Below, one piece after another: positions 34,283 through 44,120 of a stretch of DNA of 64,000 nucleotides (its first letter is position 1; every line of letters starts with the position of its first letter). Under the pieces are notes generated by a model that was given only the letters and a program-made list of their open reading frames with translations, searched no databases and had not been told where the DNA came from. The stretch comes from Isoetes taiwanensis (lineage: Eukaryota; Streptophyta; Lycopodiopsida; Isoetales; Isoetaceae), in NCBI GenBank assembly GCA_021234155.1, contig JAJEKV010000083.1:1384213-1448212 (forward strand), read 5' to 3'. A program made the position numbers and the translations under genes.

Positions 34283-34480
34283 TGTTTGGGGTGGATTGAG
34301 GTGGCTCCACCAGGGCCGTCGGATCTCAGATCTGGACGGTCCAGGCGGCGACACCAAAATCTCTATATACATTTGGTACACTTGGGGTGGATTGAGGTGG
34401 CTCCACCAGGGCCATCGGATCTCAGATCTGGACGGTCCAGGCGGCGACACCAAAATCTCTATATACATTTGGTACACTTA
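34283..34480 (+). repeat. 100-bp tandem doublet within a MITE-like element
   Basis: Two nearly identical ~100-bp copies start CTTGGGGTGGATTGAGGTGG and contain the palindrome GATCTCAGATC. The same doublet recurs at 35298-35490 in the second 1-kb copy, and related text lies at about 9960-10060. Confidence 0.8.
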
Positions 34481-36239
34481 TATAATTGTATATATATATA
34501 ACAGACAATGCTGCATATCATTGGAGTTTACGACAAAACATAGCTCCACAAATGTTATGCAAAAAGGGAACCATAGCACCAATCATATCTATCAGGAGCC
34601 TGCCGCCTTAAGCCGAAAGCAAAAAACCATCCGTTGAAAAAAAAGGGGAACATATCAAGATTAAAATAGAGCCGACAAAAATGGAACGTAACAAATTGCA
34701 ATTATTAGCATCTCCAAACCTCACTTTTGCACCGGATAAAAAAAAACTTGGCCCGAGAATCATCGGATGCTTTAATGGAAAGAAGATTTTGCTTCACTTC
34801 ATCGGCAAGTATCCCGCTCAAAGCAACAGAGCAGCGGCATTATAGCTTAAAACACACGGCGAAAGGAGCAAGATTAAGAATCGATATGTCGATGACCTCC
34901 CCAAATACAAACCAGAGAAAAATCTCACCCTAAAATGATGGGGGTCCATCCATGGCGATTCGAAATAGAAGAAACTATCGCCAAGGTTCAAAACCACGGG
35001 GAGGGCTTACTATTCAATTCTTCGTATCCTTCAATCCGCCGAGATCGTTGTGCATTCATGCTTTCGAGAGCCACGTGCATTGCTCGAAGAAGGAAGGAGT
35101 CCCGCCACTTTCCCCGACGTGGGCGAAATAAACAATGGTAGGGAAGAAATGACCTTCAAAATTAAATGCAATATTAATATAATGTGCCACCTCATCATGT
35201 GGCATTTATTGCTATCAAATTATGTGGCAACATGGGGCCATTCATCCCCCAGACGCTCGACCTGGCTTAGATCAAAAAGCCCCAAATAAGGGGTGTTTGG
35301 GGATTGAGGTGGCTCCACCCCAGTCCGTCGGATCTCGATCCGGGCAGGGCCCAAAGCGGCACACCAAAAATCTCTATATACATTTGGTACACTTGGGGTG
35401 GATTGAGGTGGCTCCACCAGGGCCATCGGATCTCAGATCTGGACGGTCCAGGCGGCGACACCAAAATCTCTATATACATTTGGTACACTTATATAATTGT
35501 ATATATATAACAGATATATGCAAAAATCCCTACCTCCAACCGGAAGGCAAGGAAGAACCCTAGGACATGCAGGGACAGGAGGACCCCTATATTCTAGGGG
35601 GACCCTATATTCTAGGGATCCCCCTGCCAACTATGCTAGTTCAACAAAGATCCTGTAAATTAGACTGGCAAAGAAATTACACGAGAGCATTGAGCTCGTT
35701 GAACAGGATTGAGAGGTCAAACTTAATTCCTGGAAAGGTCCCATGTTTCAATGCTTTGTAAACAGTATACCAGATATCATTGGGTTTGAAACCCTTGTCG
35801 ATGAAAGTCTCATCGGTACCGCCGCAGTCCAAAGCCAGCCTTGCGGGTCATTATGAACATATAAATAATTTGACTCAAAGGCACCGGGTCACCATCTATA
35901 TGTTCCCTTATGAGCTTTGTAAATAGCAAATAGATATGGTAATGCAAGCCCTTGATTGCCATTATGGTCCTACCAACATGACTTATGCTTGATTAATTCT
36001 CCTTTCCGAAGACAAGACGATTAATTATCCTTTCCAAAGACAAGACGACATTGTACGATTTACCTCGTCTAACTATTCGACATGTTTGAAATAGATTGTA
36101 AAACGTTTCATATCTACATGCATATGAGCATTCCTTGTTCCTTTGGTATGTATGAAGTCATGCAACTTCTAAAAATAAGTCTGGAAACCGGTAATGTTAA
36201 CCTAAAGCTAACAAATCCATGTCAGACATTCTGACGAAT

Positions 36240-36690
36240 ATTTTGATGAATATCTTTGTGAAAAGAATCGCCGTAACATTCGCCGAAGTTTCGATTAATC
36301 GTCGAAATATTCGCACATTATTCGGCCGATTTTATACCGATTAATCACAAAATATTCGCCGATTTTTAACAAATTTTTGCGTCAAAAATTTCGGGTTTTT
36401 CACAAATTTTGCATCATTTTATTCGCTTTGACTTTATACCGATTAATCGTCAAAATATTCGGCCGATTTTTCACAAATTTTATCCACAAATTTCGCCGGG
36501 TTTTTTAAATTTTTATGCCATTTTATTCACAAACTTTTTCGGGCCGAAAATCAATTTTCGCCGGAACTTTTCGTTAGTTTTTTGTCGAAGATTTTAAATC
36601 ATAAAATTCGTCAGATTCTCACTGGAAAAACACATAAGATTTTTCTGACGTATTTTCTGACGCAGAACAGGCATTCTCTTGTAGTGAGAA
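36240..36690 (-). mobile_element. CACTA-like terminus with subterminal repeats
   Basis: Read on the minus strand, the element starts CACTACAAGAGAATGCCTGT at about 36686. TCTGCGTCAGAAAA, TACGTCAGAAAA and TCTGACGAA repeats follow, then several CGGCGAA- and ATTCGCCGATTTTT-type repeats to about 36240. CACTACAAGA is the standard CACTA (En/Spm) terminus. The other end was not found in the window. Confidence 0.55.
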
Positions 36691-38560
36691 GAGCCAAGGC
36701 CGAGAAAGGATATGCCACAGCATGAAAGAAACGCCAAATTGGCCAAACCAAGCAGGAAGAAGCCCCTCCCCTGCCTGGAATCAAAGAAAATAGAATAAGG
36801 TACTGCTGAGAGAGAAGAGGAAGCGCCGATGAGACGTTGATGCAGAACCACGCCTAAAATAGCGAACTCCCAACCAGAAAGGGCATGCGCCGCATGCATG
36901 CATGCAAGACATGCATGCTCACCCCATTCTAGAATGGCGATCCGATGTCTCGGATCGATGGGATTATCGGTTAGGCTTTTATGCGGCAAAGACCAAACAA
37001 GCAATAACACCTCAACATCTCATCAAGCCCGATGGTAACATAGGTACAAAATCTCTTCCAACTCAAATAACTCATCGTCACCATCCGCAACATTCCAAAA
37101 GCATCCCAAAATATCTGAACAGAAAATGCCTACAAATAGCAAGAGAAGTTCATCCATTCAACATCGCAAATTCCAAGGCAAATGCGAGGAAAGGGTAATG
37201 TGGATCTTATTTAGTAAATACTGAGAAGGAAAACTTGGGGACATAAATATTTCGAAGAATGCTTATTACATCCACAAAATGCCCAAGTCCTGTACATACA
37301 ACAAGATAGTTAATGTATGGGTATATAGATCACGGCAAGAGTAATCTCGTCGAAACAAAGCAAGGGTATCCAAAAAGGGTATCAATATAGAACTACAGTT
37401 GTGAAAAACATTTGTAAACAATACTGAAATGACCAAAGGATGCAAGAGACTCAAACTGGCAGAAGCAAACTCTGCTCAAATATGGTAATTTATCCGACTC
37501 CAAGATTTTGTAGAGTTGTGAAAGGAATCAAGCAAGGGAAACAAAGGATAAACTCACCTAAGGTTGTAATTCCTATGACCATCTTGCACCAACAAATATA
37601 GGGCTCTACTGTCTGACAAAATCTTGCATGTTATCCAAATAAAATACTTAAAATAGGTAGATACAAATGAAAATCTTTGGAAGCTTACGATAGGGTCAAG
37701 AATGAAATTATTGGCACATATGGCGTAAATCTCTTGCTATCTATCCTCTAAATACCAAAGGTTCCATCAACGGTTCCATCTCCTTCTCAAAGAGAAGTCC
37801 ATAGCCACGTCATCATAAAAGGAATTATCAATATTAGGAGGCCTTCAAAACTTACAGATTATTTTATAGGCCTTCCAAAATACATAATGTACAGAAAACA
37901 TTACCAACTTGACAAGTGTAATCCCCACCTTCACCTCCACCATGTGGCAAAAATAATTTGTCAAAACACATAAAGTAGAGAAAATTGAAAATAACTCATA
38001 GCAAGATATGCTAGCAAATAAGAGATATGTCTTAAGAAGCTATGGTCGGAGGCAAAGTTATGTTAAGAAAATGCAAGTATCAAAGTAATCACAACACTTA
38101 TTACTGGAAAGAAAAGGGGCAAGTAAGAATGCTTTATTAGAATGGTCATCAATCTACATGTGCAAGATTTCTTGATAAAAAGGTTATGCTTGATGGACCA
38201 CGATTTGATTCACCATCATTCTTGAAACAACTCAGCCAATTCAGCCAATGATCGGTTCTTAACTTGATGATGCACCACAAACTCCAAGCATGTCCATACC
38301 AATGACTAATGACGCCTCCCAACTCGAGAATCAAAACTTGGACAAGGTATGAACACAAATAACGACCGAGCTTGCTCCAATGGTACTAAGATGGAGAACA
38401 ATGGAATCCCTCAAGTCCCATTTGACCTCCTACAATGCTTTACGCTCTAGAAGGTGGATCTTATTACCAACATGCATGCCCACCGATTATCACGACCTTC
38501 CTTGAGTTTTATACTCAAGAGATGCTCCATATTCCTCTAGTAGAGTGGCCAACACAAAGG
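36690..38560. other. Intergenic stretch without supported features
   Basis: I see no coding exon, element end or RNA gene I can support. Short open frames on both strands have no recognisable motifs. Confidence 0.4.
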
Positions 38561-39375
38561 ACATTGACACAAACCGCAAATATCCGTGGATACTTAAAAG
38601 GTTTCAATGTTAAACTGTAAGATTGTTGAAACTCCATTTGTTCCGCACCATAGGATCTCGCAAAGTATGTCATTATGTTCGTAAAAAGATGAGGCGTAAA
38701 TGGTAAATATTCCTTTATAGAAAACTCTTTAGGTTATTTGTTTGCAAATTGTAATCGACTGCATTATTGCTTTCTCTCAAATTTACATAGCAGATATGCA
38801 AATAACCCAGGGATAGTGGTAAATAAGGGGGTTTTCGCCTATATATAAGTGCATCCCCTGAGCTTCGTATAACCACGGAATGATGGCTACTTGGACATAT
38901 TCTAAACGAGGTGCACCCTGGACTACCACAATCGTCGGATTCGTGGATCCTAGGACTTATAGTCATTTATGATTGGAGGCGCCTAAGATTTTGAAATATG
39001 AAATACGATTTCGCCTAAGGTTTTGAGGGAATATCAAACCTCTATACGGCTTTGCCTAAGATTTTAGAATATAAAATACGGGGGCTCGAACCTCTATCAA
39101 AATAACTCAATGTCCTAATAAGACTACTTTAACCATTATACATGGTCTATGGTTTCAGGAATTGTTTTTTTTACATCAATATCAAATCCCCTTGGAACCC
39201 CCTGTTATTTTACTACATATTATATTGCAATAGCAACAATGTCCATTTTACGACAACATATCGTGTATGTTTGTCATTAATTGTTAAATTCGAATATTTT
39301 TGGGGGATCATGCTCTTATGTGCATTAACTTAGATGTATTTGATTGCCTTTTGCATATATGTCTGTCATTGCCTT
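38560..39375 (+). repeat. Copy 1 of a dispersed repeat (paired with 59.92-60.41 kb)
   Basis: Shared text includes AAATATCC near the left end, GATGAGGCGTAAA, GATAGTGGTAAATAAGGG and TTTTACGACAACATATC. Copy 1 contains a 313-bp solitary 430-type repeat at 38902-39214 that copy 2 lacks. LINE A follows at 39376. Confidence 0.8.
38902..39214 (-). mobile_element. Solitary copy of the 430-bp repeat with 7-bp target duplication
   Basis: This minus-strand copy runs from CTAAACGAGGTGCACC to CCCTGTTATTTTACT. It is flanked by perfect ACATATT repeats at 38895-38901 and 39215-39221. It lacks about 100 bp covering the A box but keeps a B-box-like GAGGTTCGAGCCC. The related site at 60.25 kb (GACATAATATACGG) is unoccupied, so this is a discrete insertion and shows the unit is mobile. 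Confidence 0.85.
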
Positions 39376-40484
39376 CCCGACAGTTCAAGGGCCCACACGC
39401 CGGAGCAAAGAAACCGAAAGCAACCGGTTGAGCTCCTCGCAATAGGGCGTATTATCCGCTTTGGGAGACCTCCCCACGCCCGAGAGATCGTAGGCCGCAA
39501 CCTTTCCGCTGCAATGATGGTTTGATGTCGAAAGTGTAAGGAACGCAAACGCGCACTCCGCCTCATCATGATCGTGACATGCGAAATCCGCCACCACCAT
39601 TACCGCCTTTCCTCAAGGAAACAAAGGCAAGGTACCGGCAAGGCACCAAGGAGAAATGTTCGCCCTACTAGACACCCACCCGAACTTTCGGCGCTGTGGT
39701 ACCCAAAGGCCGCCAATGACCCCACGGGGCACATCACGGGCGAGCAATGGGAGCGGTACACCGCATAGCTTCATGATCCCCGAACACCTGGATAGATGTG
39801 CCCCCCGAATATGGCCCAATCACCGGTGATCACGTAAGAAGATGTCGAAGAGGGTCTGCAGCCTGGCTAATGGGAAGGCATCGACTTAGACGGCTTGCGG
39901 AGTTGCTCAAGTGGGCGGGACGGCCCCATGGTGCCCGCCCCTTGTCGCGATCAGTATACCGTGGCGCCGCGAAGAGGGTTTTTCCCCGGCCATGGACCAC
40001 GTGTGGTTGTTCCCATCTACAAGGCGAGGATCCACATCCGTCCGTACCCACCACCGAACCATCATGGTCGGCTTGTTTGCCAAGTCAAGGCGGGCATTCT
40101 CAACGCCCGTGTAACCACCGGCAGAGGGCAAATGAAATCGAGGCACTTTTACCCGTGCGGGCTTCCCACCAGACATTCACCATTAATCACATCTTCACAC
40201 TTTCGTGGCCCCTCGGTCGGACGTAGCAGGAACCGTCGGGAGGACCTCAGACGCTGTTTTGTGGACTTTGCAAAAGCTTTCACACCTGCATCTCGAAAGT
40301 TGTGGGCAGATTGCACCACCCGGGGCTCCCTCGTGGGATTTGCGAACGCAAAGGTACGTATCGCACGAGAGCTGCACATGCCGCATGCAACCGGAAGGAC
40401 GGCCATTTGCAACGAAATTGGAGTTAAGGCAAGGTTGTCCTCTCTCACCCACACTCTTTGGACTTTACATTGACCGGGCCAGTG
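39376..40484 (+). pseudogene. LINE A reverse transcriptase, 5' part
   Basis: This is a degenerate non-LTR reverse transcriptase. Landmarks in order are ITGEQWERYTA, FPGHGPRVVVPIYKARIHIR (VVVPIYK block), ILNARV, RREDLRRCFVDFAKAF, GRTAICNEIGVK, and QGCPLSPTLFGLYID (40429-40473), in several frames. The core stops at YID, where the LTR element begins, and resumes at 52.755 kb with KLEARLAANGD. Enzymes of this type copy their own RNA at nicked target DNA. Many frameshifts show it is inactive. Confidence 0.85.
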
Positions 40485-40772
40485 TGGACGCCCCCTACTC
40501 ATTATCGATGCCCGCGACCGTGATAAAAAACAGAGTTCATCCCCGACCAGCTCCACGCCGGATACGGGGCCCTCCACATATCAATGTGACCGCCTAGAGT
40601 CCACGGTGGGAAGAGTGAAGGGGTCATTTTACCCCGCCTCCCTCGGGGCCTACCTAGTCGCGGAAGTGTAAAACATACACGCCGAGAACATAACATCATA
40701 TATCCACCTCGAAGGGTGGCACATCAACATCCGCGATAGACAAAGATCAGCACAATAAAGGAAGTTCCTACC

Positions 40773-41415
40773 CGATAGGTTCAATACGCTAAAATGCTTT
40801 TATACCTAATGAATTATGAATTGTATCTGATACCGGCATTCATATTTGTCATAAAACGTAAAAATACGTGAAAAAATTCGGTCGGAAGATTTTCGCAGAC
40901 GCCGAACCTTCTAATACAGACGCTGAAAAGTTTTTCACAGACGCCGAATAGTAAAACTGCTACTGACGCTGAATTTTTTTTTTTTTATGGGTTCATAGAT
41001 GAACCTTCTATTTTATGTCTGTGGAAAATTTCGCCAGACGCTGAACAGGTTTCAGACGCCGAAACACTTTAAAAAAAAATATATATATATATATACATTT
41101 TTTTTGACTTTAATTCAAATTCACAGACGTGAAATCGTAGATAAACAACAGACGCTGAAACTTTTTCACAGACGCTTAAACAGAAGGCTTACAGACGCTT
41201 GAACGCGCCAAAAAAAAAAATTTTTTTTCACAGACGCTGTTTTATCGGGTTCGACGCTGAAAAGTTTCACAGACGCTTTCCGCGGCTTTCAGACACGCCG
41301 CGAAATTTTTTTTCCGCGCATGAGGTTTTATATCGCTAAATACGATTTTATTAAAAAATACGATTTTTTGACTTTATATCAGAATTTTGATTTTGTAATG
41401 ATAGAACCTATCCCC
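40773..41415. mobile_element. 643-bp TIR element with CAGACGC repeats and 9-bp TSD
   Basis: A 9-bp direct repeat GTTCCTACC flanks it (40764-40772 and 41416-41424). The right LTR has the unoccupied site with one copy (51565-51573 region). The termini share the inverted motif GATAGGTTC (start) and GAACCTATC (end). Inside are about 13 copies of a CAGACGCYGAA-type motif (40890-41300). A 9-bp duplication is typical of Mutator-like elements. There is no coding region, so it is non-autonomous. Short T and A runs and an AT dinucleotide run interrupt it. Confidence 0.8.
40890..41300. repeat. About 13 dispersed CAGACGC(T/C)GAA motifs
   Basis: Copies occur at about 40896, 40915, 40938, 40963, 41033, 41052, 41148, 41168, 41189, 41231, 41251, 41269 and 41289, mostly in the same orientation. 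Spacing is irregular (18-95 bp), unlike a satellite and more like an array of protein-binding sites. Confidence 0.8.
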
Positions 41416-41560
41416 GTTCCTACCAAGGTCGGGGACCTGTGGGATGATCGACAAGTTTGGGTCTCCAGAGTTCAGTTCGCGCATTAAAATCATGACAATG
41501 GATTGGGTGGCATAAGAACATGGCTTAAGGTTGTCCACTCCATCCGCCCCTCCTTGCACA

Positions 41561-42445
41561 TGATATGGTTTAAGGGTTCTTAGTGATTTTGTCCACTTAG
41601 TTCAACAATTGAATAGACAGAAACAGAAGAGATAATACTTTGAGTCTTATAAGATCTTTGATCAATAACAAAGGTTCTTGGTTTCCACAACCAAGCTACG
41701 GAGCATCCGGGCTTCCACCCAACCGATCCGGATTAAGGCAAATTCCGTGGAGCAACAAACGGATTAACCACGGTTTTCTCTTTGGACCGAAATCTTTAGA
41801 AACACAACATTCACAACTCTAATAAGCTTCAAGGAGTAACCACAACTTATGAATCCGGGTTGAATCCCACATTCAAGCAATTAATGGCGACCCACAGTCG
41901 GATTAGAAGTCGGATTGCAAACTAGGAGGGCCGGATGGCAACTAAGAGGACCGGGCATTGAAGAAGATTCTCTCAACTTCCCCGCAGGTCAATTTAAGAA
42001 GTCACGCGAATCCGGGTTACCGGGTGCGAATCCAGAGCGAGGGACGACATCGGTGCCGATTCTTAGCGAAGTCCGCTTCACTTCCGGAAATTGGGTCCTC
42101 AACGGATCCTATCGTAGCCGACCGATAGACGCCCGAGTTCTCGCTTTCAACCTCAGAATCGGGCCGTAATCTTCTTCACTACCCCAAATCGGGCCCTTTT
42201 TGCCCACTTAAAGATTGTTGCATGCACTATTTTGAGTCTCTCCCCATCCACCCTTTTTTTCCTTAGAGTTAGTGCATGCCCAAATATCTCAATGCATTCC
42301 CTTTCTTTTAACTCAAAAATATCTTTTCATTCTTTAAAAGGTGGTTTGAAGTAACGCACCCTTGCCTAGTCTTTTAGACCATTGGAAATCTTATGCCCCA
42401 TTGCCTTAATTCCTGGAGCACTCCCCTAGCATGCTCGTGACGACA
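41561..42445. mobile_element. Second insertion within the left LTR (~0.88 kb)
   Basis: The stretch from TGATATGGTTTAAGG to CATGCTCGTGA is absent from the right LTR. Flanks GCACA and CGACA may be a degraded 5-bp duplication. It has no coding frame of note. A solo LTR or non-autonomous element are both possible. Confidence 0.6.
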
Positions 42446-43502
42446 CTTTGCGTAGTAGGTTGACAAGTGTTGGGACCTGGTCCCCGGCCCGTGCATAGCC
42501 AAAGAGGCTATTCCCTGGTTACATCTCCCCATCCCGATGTGGCGGTGGGAGGGATCGCCCCCTCGAGATCTACATGCCGACCCAAGGTGACTAGAGGGCC
42601 AACGCCCTTTATTCGCTTTTAACCCACCGGAAGGTGAACACCACCCCACGGGTGTCGAGCCCATGCCTTACCCACACCTCGGCAAGCCATTAGACCTAGT
42701 CACTCATCCCTAGGGCCTTACACACCGGAGGGATCGGTCAAGGGTCTAACACCTAACCTCATTCTAAGCCAGCCCCCCTTCACCCACAACCGTGGGCTCC
42801 CCGCACCTGGTCCTAAATCTAGTAATGCACTAAGAGGGACTAGCTAGGAGCATCATCTACTAAGCTTTAAGTCTCTACCCCCTTCCCAATACAATGAGTC
42901 CACGTAATACATCCGGCCCATCATATCAACATAAGTAATAAGAACTAATCTAATTCATAGAGTTAGGTTCTTTAGTTAGAGTCAATCTCGGGATCGCTTG
43001 GCTACTAAGGGTGATTTAATAGGCTAAACCTACCGGTTCAAGGCTGGAATAAGGTTTAGGCTATTCAATCGACCAAATACCGGTCCTCGGTTCACTCCTC
43101 TCTCGATCCGGCGGTGTCCATGTCTCTCTCCGCTTCGATGCGGGCGGAGGATGATCCGACAAGCCGGGCGACCGCAGATCGGGAGTTGGAATTGACTCCT
43201 CGGCGCGTGAATCGGAGCTCGGAAGGTCTCAGGGCAAAAAAGGAAAAGTTAGGGTTTGGTTCCTTATGTAGGCTATCGCTAGGTTTAGGGTTTCCATGAC
43301 CCTTGGTCTACCTTTTAATGGGTTAAAGGTCTGGGTGCGCGCATGCTAAGCTGGCGTGCGCACCATTGCAAGTTGCCCCCCTAGGGCTTCTTGCTTGGGT
43401 ACACGCCGGCATTACCGCCGATTGGGACGGCGAGGTACGCTATGATCGGTCGCGATGCAAGATAATGCCCCGGGACCGTATAATCGTGGCTGGAACGTCA
43501 CA

Positions 43503-43516
43503 TTCTCCCCACCTTG
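43503..43516 (-). other. Polypurine tract of the LTR element
   Basis: On the minus strand AAGGTGGGGAGAA directly precedes the TGTGACG start of the 3' LTR, as required for plus-strand priming in LTR elements. Confidence 0.8.
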
Positions 43517-43559
43517 AAATGATGCTGTCCGCAGCATCGTAGTTCTCCCCACCTTGGAA

Positions 43560-44120
43560 TCTTCCTAACCTGCAATCAACTTGATGCATACAATATTTTA
43601 CTGTTATACTTACACAATTATTAGGATTACCGTAAAGTAATATTAAAACATTATTACGTCATTACATTATCAAGTAACTTATCAATTCGTAACTTCTATT
43701 AAAACAAGGTACTTCTTAGTTTCCGTTATCACAACATTTAGTTTATCACAATTTAACACTTTCATATACAATTATTATTTAAGGTACTCTTCATTCCTTG
43801 CAACACATTCCAACAAAATTCGTGTTGCAAGTCTTCGCACCTTAAAATCCTGCATTAATTTTACAATATCTATAATTACATACTTACTATTTTAATTACT
43901 AGAATTACTCTAAGGTAATGTTTAAGACATTACTGTACTATTTCATTATCCAATTAACTTATCACTTCATAACTTAATCCACGCAAGAAGGTAATTATTA
44001 ACCTTACTTAATACAACATTTAAGTTTATCAATTTCATACAAAATTTACACTTGTAAGGTACTCTTCATCCCTTGCAACACATTATAACAAAATTTGTGT
44101 TGCAAGTCTTCATAGCTCGA
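43560..44120. repeat. Two degenerate ~280-bp tandem repeats
   Basis: Blocks 43560-43845 and 43850-44120 share AAGGTACTCTTCAT, CTTGCAACACATT, GTGTTGCAAGTCTTC and related AT-rich text in the same order. A third partial copy is near 44700. They lie in the retroelement interior next to the 3' LTR. Confidence 0.7.

Larger units (their letters stand above)
33491..35514. repeat. Tandem duplication of a ~1-kb block
   Basis: The block beginning GACAATGCTGCATATCATTG occurs at 33491 and again at 34502 and runs about 1.01 kb each time. Both copies end in the same MITE-like text (AAAATCTCTATATACATTTG then TATATAATTGTATATA). The copies differ by many small indels and substitutions, so the duplication is not very recent or one copy is poorly resolved. 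Confidence 0.85.
40485..43502 (-). repeat. 3' LTR (left), enlarged by two insertions
   Basis: It aligns with the right LTR at both ends and in the middle (for example ATCATGACAATGGATTGG, TAGGTTGACAAGTGTTGGGA, CACTAAGAGGGACTAGCTAG). Removing the insertions at 40773-41424 and about 41561-42445 leaves about 1.48 kb, matching the 1464-bp right LTR. Confidence 0.85.
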
